DNA from: Marsupella aquatica
Lineage: Eukaryota > Marchantiophyta
NCBI GenBank assembly: GCA_973895155.1
Contig: OZ316894.1
Span: forward strand, 9,858,001 to 9,922,000
Direction: 5' to 3'
DNA: 64,000 nt
The notes under the pieces are model-generated. The model was not told the origin of the DNA, did not search any database, and saw only the letters and a list, made by a program, of their open reading frames with translations. Both the position numbers and the translations under genes were made by a program. Below are positions 23,418-35,690 of this stretch, piece by piece; within the stretch, counting starts at the first letter, position 1, and the number at the start of each line of letters is the position of its first letter.

Positions 23418-25600
23418 CACCACCCACCAAAGAAAAAATGAATTACACTTCTAAGTCTCGAATCAAGTCAAGAATCCATATGCGTGGAGTTGACAGAAAT
23501 CATCAAATTGTTCGAATGAATCACATGTCGTCACGGGGTTACTTAGCATTATCGTACAACTCCGTGAAACCCGAGCCTTTTCTTGACACAACCCTAGATT
23601 GCTTACGCAAGAGCTCATCCAAGAACACACCCCTGCTGATTCCAACGCGAGCACAACCTCGAAGTATTCCGTATAAGGATTGATCGGAAACGCTGGATAT
23701 TGTTCATCGCGCACTCCGGTCCTTGATGTAAGCGGACATGCTATACCTCTCTTTTTGCAAAACCTTTTGCGAAGATGACAGTGGACATTCCAGGTCTCCG
23801 TCGGGTGACTGGTACAAATGAGAAAACATTAAAAAATTAGACAGATGGGAATCCATCAATGTTGGCCGCACAGCTTAACTTCAGTTCTTTATATCGTTGC
23901 TTGGCGAACCTTGCTTATGATGAATGGGATCGGTTTCAAGCTAGCAATCTAGTCGTTCATCTGTCTCACTGGCTTCTGGTCGATGGGAGGATCCGTGGTA
24001 GAGAAAGAAGGTCGCGCGTCCATCACCATGGATGACCGTGGGCATTGAGCTTACCCGGATCAAAGTGTAGTTGTGATTCTAAGTTCCAGAGTCCTAGATT
24101 GGAGCTTCGCCGGTAAGTAAAAGGGATAATTGACAGAAGGGGCAATTGGCCCAGTATTGGCAAATTGACCACGTGGAAGGGCTAAACTGGCCCACTTTTG
24201 GCAAATTGATCACAATTCCTGTACACCCAGGTGACAATTAGGTTGTGATTGTGGCGAATTTGACAGGCTGGTCTTCTAGGCCAGTAGCAGCTTGAAACTT
24301 GCATTCTAAACTTTCGAGCTCCATCCGCGAACGGAGTCCTGACATACTAGTAGAAGCCATTTGCACAATCCTCCGATCTGACTTCACGGAGAGGTAATGT
24401 TGCCCTTATAACCACCAGAGAAACTGTAGACCTTCCAAGAACGAGAAGGCGAAAAGAAACAGAGGATAGACAATCATGTGGCCAATCTGAAGATCGCACC
24501 TCGGAAAACATATCAACCACGTACCATCGATCACAGGATGGGACATCTCATGAATGGTAAGAAATTGTATCGACGTTGTTGAACCTTAGATATTATGAAA
24601 ACTGTGTGGGCTGACAAAAGAGGAAGGCAGAGAAGTTCATTAACCCAATCGCTATCATGTCCATCCTCTTTCGAACGAGCACCACGAGGACTGTCGCTAT
24701 CAACACTCCGCTCCTCCTCAGCCTGGAATTGATGCTCCAAGGCATTTGGGGATACTGATCAAAAGACAGAATGATGATGTCACCCTACCAAAGATCTGCG
24801 AACAGTTCGAGAAGAGGCTTCCAGTTTAGAGTCCCCGGAGTTTTGCTGGACTTCCTGTGTTGTCCCGAATTAGCTCACTTCATCGTAGAACAAACAACCG
24901 ATTCCTCGGGACAGGCATGATCGAAGAAGTGCAAGAAAGAGAAGGAATGGAGTTCAGCGATACAACACTTATCTCAAGCTTTATACACCTCCGCCACAGT
25001 TACTTGTGACGTAAGTAAGTTGTGTGGCAGAAAACATTGGTCATCGTGACGGCCCCACAGTAGGGTGAACGCGCACTTAAGCTGATTACACGAAATGCTA
25101 GAAATCATTTTGAGAAACTAATGAATTCCTTTACGTAGAGCTTCCGGGCCAGGTCCACGCTGTGCCCAACACGCTCTTTCGAAGAAGGAAACTTTGCAAA
25201 GCGATTTGGTCACATTCAATCGTTTCGAGAAACCAATTCGTCGGAGAGCTCGTTCGCCAGGCTCAGCTCTACACATACGCCATCGCTGTGGCGTGAGGGA
25301 GAGGAGTAAGCAAGGATTGGGTATTGTGACGGCCCCATCGTAGAGTGAACGCGGACTTATTAGGCTGCTACTGCAATACGGAACTGTCATCTTTCGAATC
25401 TCTCGGCCAGGCTCACGCTGTACATGCTAAAACCCATTGTTTCAACTGCGGAACTTGTAAACCAAGCGATCTTGTCGAGGAAAGCTCCGTGTGAGACACA
25501 CTTCTCAACAAACTCTCTGGTGCATGATATAGTCACTGCGGGATAAGGCATAACTCCAACGCGAAAAATAGGGATTTCAAAGCAGGGCATGAACTAATAG
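23415..25600 (-). other. Possible decayed gene remnants, minus strand, unidentified
   Basis: Several minus-strand frames look more protein-like than background: 25,590-25,387 (CTREFVEKCVSHGAFLDKIA ...), a hydrophobic stretch read around 24,735-24,590 (GVLIATVLVVLVRKRMDMI), and 23,714-23,463 (YPAFPINPYTEYFEVVLALE). They may be exons of one disrupted gene, with a hydrophobic segment. A duplicated block starts GTGACGGCCCCA at about 25,047 and again at about 25,327. I recognise no family and give no function; these may also be chance frames. Confidence 0.25.
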
Positions 25601-25754
25601 TTATGTTGTTTGTTGTTTTCTCCTTAGTCTTTTGGTTTTATTTGCTAGGGTACTCTTTGACTTCTTGGGCCTCTTTGGTTTCTTGGGGTCCTTTGCTTCC
25701 CCCTTTATTGGGTTTTTTGCCTTTGGGACCATGTTTCCCAGTTTGGCGCTCCTA

Positions 25755-26096
25755 TCTTTTGGCAGTGTGATATATATGAGACACTAGTTATGACACAAAA
25801 CACCTCATGACCAGATTTTAAGGGCTCATTAGAGCCATTTTAGGGCTCATTAGAGCCTTGGGGTCCTGTGATATATATGAGACACTAGTTATTGGCAGTG
25901 TGATATATATGAGACACTAGTTATTGGCAGTGTGATATATATGAGACACTAGTTATGACACAAAACACCTCATGACCAGATTTTACGGGCTCATTAGAGC
26001 CTTGGGGTCCTGTGATATATATGAGACACTAGTTACGCACATAAAACACCTCATGACCAGATTTTATAAGCTCATTAGAGCCTTGGGGTCCTCACT
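25755..26096 (+). repeat. Complex tandem repeat array
   Basis: Five copies of GTGATATATATGAGACACTA, three of them in short ~38-bp units (with TTGGCAGT), the rest embedded in ~85-110-bp units that also carry AACACCTCATGACCAGATTT and GGCTCATTAGAGCC (the last a near-palindrome). The array ends right where the MULE's left side begins. Confidence 0.85.
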
Positions 26097-26149
26097 CGTT
26101 TACTTTCTTCCTGTCACACGAAAGTATCTATATTGTTTGTTTATTGGGT

Positions 26150-26345
26150 TAAGAAAGTAACTGTAGTGTTTGCTTTTTGGGTTAAGAATAATATTTCTAA
26201 AGTTTTGTAAAAGAACATTAGTGTTTTTTACGAACCGGAAGCTCGGATGGACACACACGTTTGCTTGAACGACCCCGATGGACACAGACAAATTACAGTG
26301 TCACGACGACCTTCATTGACAGCACAAAATGCATTTCCGGTCTCT
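26150..26345 (+). repeat. MULE left terminal inverted repeat (approximate)
   Basis: Aligns by eye with the reverse complement of 40,955-41,150. Best-matching core is 26,225-26,310 (TTACGAACCGGAAGCTCGGA and the GGACACA blocks after it). Confidence 0.65.
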
Positions 26346-26519
26346 CATTAACGGAACTTAAGTGGGCTAGGTCTGTCATTAACGGAAGGTTAGTTGGCTG
26401 CGTAGTTTTTCCATCCTTCTTTCCTTGACCTGGCTGTCGATACTTCCTGAGGTTGCCCACGTTCTGGGATGAGAAGCAATAAGGCAGGTTCGCACCAAGG
26501 CAGGTTCACACCTTGGCAT

Positions 26520-26930
26520 GGCAGGGGAAGCAGATTGGCATGGCACGGCTCTCGATTGAATGGATTGATCTCACGTTGGCATAGCAGGACTCTCAATTGA
26601 ATGTGACTCTTGATTGAATGTGAGTCTCGAATGAATGTGAGTTGGCTGCGCTGCGAAATGGGGGACAGGGCCTAGCTGTGTTGCACTGCAGAAACGGGGG
26701 CCTCCACTGCGAACCCCACATGGCTTGCTGCGCTGCAAAACGGGGGCCGGCTAAGCTATGCTGCAAAACAATGAGCTTGCTGCGCTGCTTGGATGCTTGG
26801 ATGTGCTACGAACCTGAGCTGGACGACTGCTTTGCAATGCGACGTTCCTTAGTCAAAATGTGTATTCGCCAACTGAATTCCATCTTATCAGCAGCGCTCG
26901 ACAGCACACATTGCTCAGAGTGCTGAGGTA
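26520..26930 (+). repeat. MULE left subterminal short repeats
   Basis: Repeated TTGAATGTGA/GAATGTGAGT units (26,590-26,645) followed by recurring GCTGCGCTGC, GCTGCAAAAC and GGGGGC motifs to about 26,800. The same GCTGC-type motifs are abundant near the other end (40,020-40,640), as expected of subterminal transposase-binding repeats. Confidence 0.55.
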
Positions 26931-29308
26931 GGGAGTTCGGGCGCAGCAGGAGGGGTAAATTAAATCAGGATCTTGCATGGATTGACTGTTCATGTCCAAC
27001 TCATGGGCTTCGCATTTTTATTATCAGGAATAGACTTAAACAGCAGACTTGTTTATTTTGTTGGTGAAAACATGCGATTGTGAGGATTCAGGCTACACAC
27101 GAAATGTATGAAGCTTAGGATGCACCTGTTTTGCACTGAAAGCTTGATACTAAAGGCACAGGCTGTCCGTGATTGTAAATAGTCTGAATAATATACTTGA
27201 CCTAAAAGCAGCGCACATACACCATGGACAGTTCTCAAGATAACTCTGGTTCGGGACCTTGGCCATATACACACAATCACGAGGTGGAATGTCAATCCTA
27301 TCACACCACTGATTCTGAGTATTCTAGCAACAACGCTGAAGAAGAATCACGGCCCACATTTGATGGCAATGACTGTACAGAAGGAAGCTTCAATTCTGAA
27401 GCATTCTCTGAAGGCCATACACAATTGAGAGATAACCCTGAGAGGAATCCACCTATTGATATCAGTGAGCTTGTTGAGGATGACTTCAATTATGAGTTAG
27501 ATCCAGCGGAATCAGGTACAAACTATGTACCCCCAGTTCATTCATTTTTCAGGATTTAATCAATTTTGGTTTCCCCAGTTTAACTATCACTGCGAATTGG
27601 CATGCAGGATTTGTGAACAATCATCAGCCATCTGAGTTGGAAGCAAAATTGCTGAAAGGCCAACAATATGTTACTTGGAATGAATTTAACAGAGCATTGG
27701 ATGATTATGAGGCCAAAGCAGGATGGAGCTTCACCAGATTTTCTCGGAATAAGACCAGATTCATGGGTAAGTGTAGAGGGTTTGATGTCAATGATTTGGA
27801 CTCCTGCAAAGTTGAACTTTATGTGAGGCACATGAAAGAAAGTGGCAGAGTTTGCATACAAAAAAGCTACCTTATTCACACCTGTTCACAGTCATCGCAC
27901 AAGTTCAGACATGGTGCTCATAAAAGACGATGGTTGGAGGAAAAGGTACAGTCCAGCATCCGTGTTAACCCGAACACGTCCAATAAGGACTTGAGAGGGC
28001 ACATTCGTGACAACCATTCTGTAGATACTACGGTATGGACTGCACAACGAACACGGTGGAAAGTCATTCGAAAGCTAGGTGGTGATCATGGCACATCCTT
28101 CCAGTTGATTCCAGCATATGTGGCTAAAGTGAAACATACAGACCCTAGATCACACATATTCTATGAAACATATGAAATTGACAATTGATTCCGCAGAATT
28201 TTCATGGCACCAGCATCTTCACAAAATGCCTTCATCCATGTTCGCCCTTTTGTTGGGATGGATGCTACACACACAGGTAATGCTAGTGAGAGAGAGTTTT
28301 TTCATCTTTCAGACAATAAGATTCAATTGGAATATATTTGACTCCCTGCATCAATAATTTATATGTTTGTCTTCTCTATAGGAGGCGAATTTCCCATGAT
28401 TATATTGCTGGCTACAACTTTTGATTGTAACAACCACATTCTACTCCTAGCATGGGCTGTTGTTGGAGTCGAGAACAAGGAAAATTGGATTTGGTTCATG
28501 GCTCATCTTGATCGAGCCTATCCTAGAATGAGGATGGATAGACAGACTGTGATTGTCTCAGATCGTGATAAAGGCTTGATTCCAGCAGTTCAGACCATCT
28601 GGGGTGACATTCATCACTCATTTTGCACACGACATATTAGGGCAAATGTCATAACAAACTTAGACAAAGCACTTGGTGACTGGTTTCTTAAGGTATTTGA
28701 TCTCATTTATAAATTTCATACAATGTGACCTTCTGCACCCACTTAATTCACTTTTTATGACTCAGTTTAATAGTTCAGATCACTCATAAGTCTTTTGACT
28801 GGTCAGTTGGCCCGTGAGGTTCGCAAATCCGAATTTGATCGCATGTTGGATGAGTATACGCCACTGAATGATCGTCAAGAAGCTGGGATCAGATATATTC
28901 GAGGCATTGATCCAAAGTTGTACTCACGACATGCCTTTCCAGTACCAAGGTGAAACCCAACTGACATTTTCCAGCTTCTTTTTTACTGTCATGAGCTAGT
29001 AAGCCTTATCCACTTGCTGGTTTTGGTTTTTTGATGGTTTTACATGTTCGGTATGTAGGTGGGGTCATACTACGTCAAACGTAGTGGAGATCCTGAATGG
29101 AGTCATTAAGCCTATTTGCAAATTGCCTGCATTGCTAATATGCAAGGAACTGTGGGACTACACAATGATCAAGCATTACAGCAGAGCACTTGATGCCTCG
29201 AGTAAGTTATTCAGGTCCTGAATACTTACAATTTCTTCTTGCATGACTTCATTGTTGTGTGCATCCAAGTTTTTATTTATAGTGCATATGTGCATTGTAG
29301 TTTGGCCT

Positions 29309-29692
29309 TGTTGAGCATAGACGACGATCGCAACGGCAAGCCCATGAACCATCCAACGCATAATAGTCAACACAAGAGATACGTGGTTCACCTCCTTGAG
29401 GCTACGTCCACGGGAACACACAAGAGAGCTTTACTGAACTCTAAGCCCGTCGGCTATACCGAGTCTCCACAGTGTAAGCTCTCCATATCTCTCAAGTGGC
29501 TCCATAACAATGAGCCTTGGTTCTACCTCTCCAAGCACACATGCCTCTTATGATATAGTGTGCAACTTAGTTGTACCTAACCACATATTGTACCTAATCA
29601 CGTAGTTGTACCAACCCACGTAGTTGTACCAACCCATGTTGTTGTACCAACCACGTCATACCTAACCTAGACGTAAGAGTAAATACCCAACA
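29309..29692 (-). repeat. Copia 3' LTR
   Basis: 384 bp, TG...CA ends. Contains a short minisatellite of 18-bp units (GTTGTACCTAACCACGTA and variants) at 29,560-29,655. Confidence 0.95.
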
Positions 29693-29882
29693 ATCTTCCC
29701 CTTGACTCTGGTCTAGGGGAGAATAATACTGCCAATGTATATGATCCCTCAGCGGGAAGTTCTGGACAAAAACCAAACCGGTTTCCCTCTCTAACTAGAG
29801 CAAACCAGAACTAAGCCATAGCCTAATACATAGGAATGAGGAAGAGCATATATCAGTAATTACAATGAATGTTAAGAAAACT

Positions 29883-32800
29883 CTACTTGTGATGCGATTG
29901 CAAAACCTGCAATACGTCACGGTGTCTAGAGAAACTCTCCAAAGGAATCACTTTGGTAAATGCGTCAGCCGGGTTGAGTTTACCATCAATCTTGACTAGC
30001 TCAAACAAATTATCAGACACAGCCTGCCTGATAAAATGGTACCTGACGTCAATGTGCTTCACTCTGCTGTCCATCACCTGGTTCACAGCAAGGTGGAGTG
30101 CACTTTGACTGTCACAATGGAGCTTCACATTGCCCTATGGCAATCCCATTTCAGTGATAAGTCTATCCAATTAAATCGCTTCCTTTGCTGCTTCCGCAGC
30201 TGCAACATACTCCGCTTCTGTAGTAGACTGAGCAATACACTTCTACAAAGTAGACCTCCAACTTATGCATCCACCGCCAAGTGTGAACACGTATCCTGTT
30301 GTTGATCTCCTTCGGTCCAAATCTTGTCCATAGTCAGAATCTACATAGCCAATCAATGATCTAGCATTCTTTGCATTCGCATCAAATAAAAGACCATGAT
30401 CCACAGTACCCTTCAAGTACCTGATAATCCACTTCACTGCTTCCCAGTGTACCTTCCCTGGATTCGACATGTACCTGCTCACCTTGCCCATAGCCATGGC
30501 AAGATCAGGTCTAGTGCAAGTCATCAAATACATGAGACTCCCCACTGCCTTGTCATACGGAACCTTTGACATCAACCCCTTCTCTGTGTCATCCGTAGGA
30601 CAGAACGCTGATGATAACTTGAAGTGTGGAGCCAACGGGGTACTTACTGGCTTGCTATTCCCCATGTTGAACCTTGCAATTACCTTCCTCGCATAACTGC
30701 TCTGCGTCAACCATAGCTTGCCAGCCTCCAAGTCCCTAGTGATCTCCATACCCAAAATCCTCTTAGCTGGCCCTAAGTCCTTCATCTTAAACTCTGCACT
30801 AAGCAGTGTCTTGAGCTTAACAATCTCAGACCTATCCTTGGCTGCAATTAGCATATCATCTACATAAAGTACTAAAACAATGAACCCAAAGACAATATTC
30901 TTCACCGGTTTCAAATACACACAAGGGTCAAATACACTTCTGTGAAAACCTTGTGACCGAATCCAATCGTCAAACCGCTTGTTCCACTGTCTTGGTGACT
31001 GCTTCAACCCATACAAGGATTTCAGCAATCTACAAACCAATTCCTCTTGTCCTCTCTTCACAAAACCTAGCGGTTGTCTCATGAAGATCACCTCTTCCAA
31101 TGTGCCATAGAGGAAAGCTGTGACAACATCCATCTGATCTAGCAGCAGACCAAACATTATAACAAGTACACACAATAGTCGTATTGTAGAGTACTTAGCA
31201 ATTGGTGAGAAGACCTCATTGTAATCCACACCTTTCTCTTGTATGAATCCCTTTGCTACCAACCTAGCCTTGTAGACCTTCGATCCACCTCCTATGGAAT
31301 TATCCTTCAGCTTGTAAATCCACTTGCTGTCCACCACTTGCTGACCCTTAGGCAGCTTAACAAGCTCCCATGTTTTGTTGTTCTTTAATGACTGCATATC
31401 CATTTGCATTGCTGCAGTCCACTTTTGCTTCTCCTTTGAAGCACTTGCCTCATGAAATGAAGAAGGTTCCCCTTCTTCCAAAATTAACACATCACCCTCA
31501 TCATCAGCTGCAAAATTATCCTCTTGCAATTGAGATGAATCAACCCACTGTCCATACCTTGGTGGAGCGCGTACAATGCGACCAGATGCTCTTCTAGCCG
31601 ATGACTCCGGTTGATCTGCATATGTTGGTACAATTTGAAGCTCAACAGCATCCACTTGCTGCTCACCAGCATCAACAAACTCCTTTGGTTCCTTTGGCAC
31701 AGGAACCAGCTCCATAATTGGAGCAACTCCTTCTCTCCGGTCATGCACCTCATAACCAATCTCCCCCTCAACGAGATCCGGGATAGGAGATTTTCCTTTG
31801 TCAGTATGGGAGACCTGAGTATTCTCCCCCTCCTTCAATAATGTGGATTCATTGAAGGAAACATCCCTACTGACAACGAGCTTACAGGCAATAGGATCCG
31901 ATAGCCTATAGGCTTTCACACCACTCTGGTACCCAAGAAAAACACATTTCTTGGAGGTAGAATCCAACTTGGTCCTATTCTGCTTTGGTGTGAGAACATA
32001 TGCATCACTTCCAAAAACTACCAAGCCATGATAGTCTGCTTGCCGCTTATAGCGCATCTCAAACGGCGTTTTGAAATTGATAGCACTAGAAGGAGAAAGA
32101 TTTACCAAATAAGCTGCGGTATTGACAGCTTCTGCCCAAAATTCTAGTGGTAAACCTGATTGGCTCAACATACTCCGTGATCGCTCCAACAGTGTCCGAT
32201 TGAGCCTCTCAGTGACACCATTCTACTGCGGAGTATAAACTGTGGTGAGATGGCGAGTTATCCCCTGTTCTGAACAGTACTCTTCAAATTCCATTGAAGT
32301 GTACTCCCCGCCGTTGTCTGACCTCAGACTCTTCACCCTTGTATCCAAACACTTGATCGTGTTTCCAGTCTGATTCTCCATCTGGGCCTTCCACCTCTTA
32401 AAAATGGACAAGACATCAGACTTATGCATCATGAAATAAATCCACACAAATCTTGAGTAATCATCAATAAATGATACATAGTACAACTTTCCAGAGTGGG
32501 AGGGAGTCGGGGATGGACCCCACACGTCACTATGTATGTACTCAAGAACCGCTTTGGAACGATGAGTTCCAACACCAAAAGCACGACGATGCTGCTTTCC
32601 AAGAATGCAATACTCACAGAACTCTAATTTACAAGATTGCAAATCAGAAATGAGTCCATTCTTCCGTAAGATAGCCAAACCCTTCTCACTCATGTGGCCT
32701 AGCCGTGAATGCCACAGTTGAGTCATCTCCTCATGAGACTTGGTTACATTGGCCTCTCCACATACAGTATTGCCCTGTAACACATACAAATTCTTTTGTC

Positions 32801-34133
32801 TACTCCCCTTCAAAGTCACTGTCTCTCCCGACCTGACTTGTAGTTCACCATCAATAACGCTCCATTGATGATCATTTGAATCCAACACACCGAGTGAAAT
32901 CAGATTCTTACTCATGCCAGGTACATACCTGACTCCGGACACTATGCGCACAGCGCCATCAAACATTTGAATCTTCACAGACCCAATTCCCTCAATTTGA
33001 CAGGAGTGATCATTTCCCATCAGAACTGAACCGTTTGAAACAGAGTAAGAACTGAAAAACTCACGAATGTAACAAATATGAAAAGAGCAAGCACAATCAA
33101 GAATCCACACATCATCTGCTCTCCTAGATGACGTGCACAGGGCATACCCCCGGCTTCATAAAACATACTCATTATTGAGTAAATCAGCTTCTCCATCAGC
33201 CCTAGCTACATTTGCCGATGAAGTTTCCGTTGCCTTTCCCTTACAGTCTCGCTTGAAGTGTCCAACTTGGTTGCACTTCCAACATGTCACCTGCCTCCTC
33301 TGAGGGGATTTACCCTTGGACTTAGATCTGGATTTAGATCTAAACTGGGTTCTACGGTCCCCAGTTGGTCGCTGCATACTCCTCCCACGGTTAACATTGA
33401 GGGCAGCACCAGATGATGAAGGCTGTGACGTGATGTGCATCTTCTGCTGAAGATCATCACTAAGCAGAGAACTTGCCATGTCATTGTATGAAATGGTATC
33501 CCTATCACGATGCAACAACACTCGTGATAGGGACTAGTAAGATGGAGGCAATGAACTAAGAAGCTGCAGAGCCTTCGTCTCATCATTCAAAGTCTCTCCA
33601 AGGTTTTCCAAGTCAACGACCATGTCGTTGAAAGCATCCACATAGTCTTGCAACTTCGTACCGGATTCCTTCATCCTGAAACTCATCAGTTTGTAGGATC
33701 CTAAATCCTTATGTGCACCCAACTGCTTGATGATGGGAGGCATGAGATAGAGTGTAACACACCACACTCCCTGCTCCTACATGCGGTCCCATTGTTTCTC
33801 ATCAACATCGTCTTCACGAGGGCTCAGTAGTTGGCCCATCCCTGACGCATAGAGCACTCCCTTCACCTGCTTCTCCCATAGCAAGTAGTCAGAGCGCCCA
33901 TCATACTTTGTCACTTCATACTTGGGTCCCCCAAGCTTGAAAGTCCCCATCTTCTTCTTTGGCACTACCGTGAGCTCTGGTAGTAGTACTGCTTCCTCCA
34001 CCACACGCCGCACCGGTGATGGTATCGGTGTCACATGCTCTTCCTCCTGCTCCTCTCTCTGCCCCTGAAACCGCCGCGGTGATCCTTGTGCTTCAAGTTC
34101 CACGTCTTCGAAAAACTCCTCCGAATCACTCAT
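29883..34133 (-). pseudogene. Copia gag-pol polyprotein, one frame with seven premature stops
   Basis: All segments lie in one frame, with no frameshift. Order: gag (34,133-~33,200) with zinc knuckle CWKCNQVGHFKRDC near 33,275; protease with WILDCACSFHI near 33,105 (the usual D-S/T-G is altered to D-C-A); integrase with HSRLGHM ... CEYC zinc motif and catalytic HSDVWGP and SLRSDNGGEY; reverse transcriptase with YVDD at 30,855-30,866; RNase H with HCDSQSALHL, ending at 29,883. Premature stops: 33,777 (TAG), 33,534 (TAG), 33,156 (TGA), 32,223 (TAG), 30,243 (TAG), 30,171 (TAA), 30,135 (TAG). Most sit where the family has Gln (CAG) or Trp (TGG), so they read as C-to-T or G-to-A changes. Non-functional as it stands. 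Confidence 0.93.
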
Positions 34134-35287
34134 ATGAGAAAATCACAAAAAATGTTGTTTTTCACAACTTCTCAAAAAACTCAAAAACTCAACACCGCCG
34201 CGTAGCCCACAAAGCTAGGAGTCCAATACTGAAAACCGAAATCAAAATTGAAATTTGACAGAAAAGTTATTCAAATTTCGGTCGAGGTGGGTAAAACCTT
34301 GGGAAACTCCCCCGTTTTGACCACCTCAGGGAATAACCGAAATACCAAGTACAACCCGTTGTCGGAATTGCGATGTGATTGGTGCGCCGCGTTGCCAAAT
34401 TCAATGGCTACGACCTCGCCAAAAAAAAACCAAAAAAGTTACCATTCGGCGGACGAAATCTTTATCGGACGGTCAAAAAATAGTTCTCTGGTTTTTTGGA
34501 ATATTCTATGACCCTTGTACAGGCCCTGTGGGAATTTTGGAAGAACAATCGAGGGGCTGACACGTGTCCTCGAACCCCCAAAACCCCCTACCACCCTTCG
34601 TCGTCAAAATCTGGTCGCGAGCGCAGAAAATACACAGGGCAGAATGTACCCCTCGACACCAAACGCAAGATATGTCACTCGGGTTTTGACGAAATCAAGA
34701 TCTGATTTCAGATTTGGAAACTAGACTCTGAGACGGTGAAGATCAATATAAGAAGCACCCAAAACGAGGAAAGAACGAGGGAGAAAAAAATTGGTAAAGA
34801 TGACAGATTTCTCTCAATTGCCATAGCCAATTTCGAATAAGTTTTTTCAAAGAGAAAAAATGGTACCTTGTCAACAACGAATGTTGATCAATTGCACTTG
34901 GTGCCGTCACCAAGTCCAACAAGGTAATTGATTTTGCTTAGCCTTCCTCTTTGCATCAAAGAGCCAATCTCGGACTCAAAACAATCGTCTTGCCTCAATC
35001 TCTCCGTTGAGTCAAAACACTTGACGCTTCTCCCTCCGAGTCAATTGCCAACTTTTTTCACAAAATCCAGAACGACGAAAACTTAGATCTCTCTGCACCA
35101 CGAGCTCCGTTCAGCGATTTCTTCACACCGTTAGAAAGCTCTTGCCCCGATCTATCCGTTGAGCCCATAAACTCCAAGTTCTATGCAACGGAACTCCGAG
35201 AAATCCACCGACACTCAACGCTGGAAAAACTGTCATGAAATCCCGTCACGAACACACGTCACCTCCCAATCATGCTCTGATACCAAT

Positions 35288-35690
35288 TGTTGAGCATAGA
35301 CGACGATCGCAACGGCAAGCCCATGAACCATCCAACGCATAATAGTCAACACAAGAGATACGTGGTTCACCTCCTTGAGGCTACGTCCATGGGAACACAC
35401 AAGAGAGCTTTACTGAACTCTAAGCCCGTCGGCTATACCGAGTCTCCACAGTGTAAGCTCTCCCTATCTCTCAAGTGGCTCCATAACAATGAGCCTTGGT
35501 TCTACCTCTCCAAGCACACATGCCTCTTATGATATAGTGTGCAACTTAGTTGTACCTAACCACATAGTTGTACCTAATCACGTAGTTGTACCTAACCACG
35601 TAGTTGTACCAACCCACGTAGTTGTACCAACCCATGTTGTTGTACCAACCACGTCATACCTAACCTAGACGTAAGAGTAAATACCCAACA
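35288..35690 (-). repeat. Copia 5' LTR
   Basis: 403 bp; the 19-bp excess over the partner is one additional GTTGTACC-type 18-bp unit plus one base. Single-base differences from the partner include C/T in CCACGGG/CCATGGG and A/C in CTCCATATC/CTCCCTATC. Confidence 0.95.

Larger units (their letters stand above)
29309..35690 (-). mobile_element. Full-length Ty1/Copia LTR retrotransposon, nested in the MULE
   Basis: Bounded by two LTRs starting TGTTGAGC and ending CCCAACA, with the 5-bp duplication GGCCT at 29,304-29,308 and 35,691-35,695. Transcription is from the right LTR leftwards. Next to the 5' LTR is the primer-binding site TGGTATCAGAGC (complement of 35,274-35,285), matching initiator-Met tRNA; next to the 3' LTR is a purine tract (complement of 29,693-29,703). 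The LTRs differ by only a few substitutions and one repeat-unit indel, so the insertion is young. One long gag-pol frame fills the interior but is cut by stops. Confidence 0.97.
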
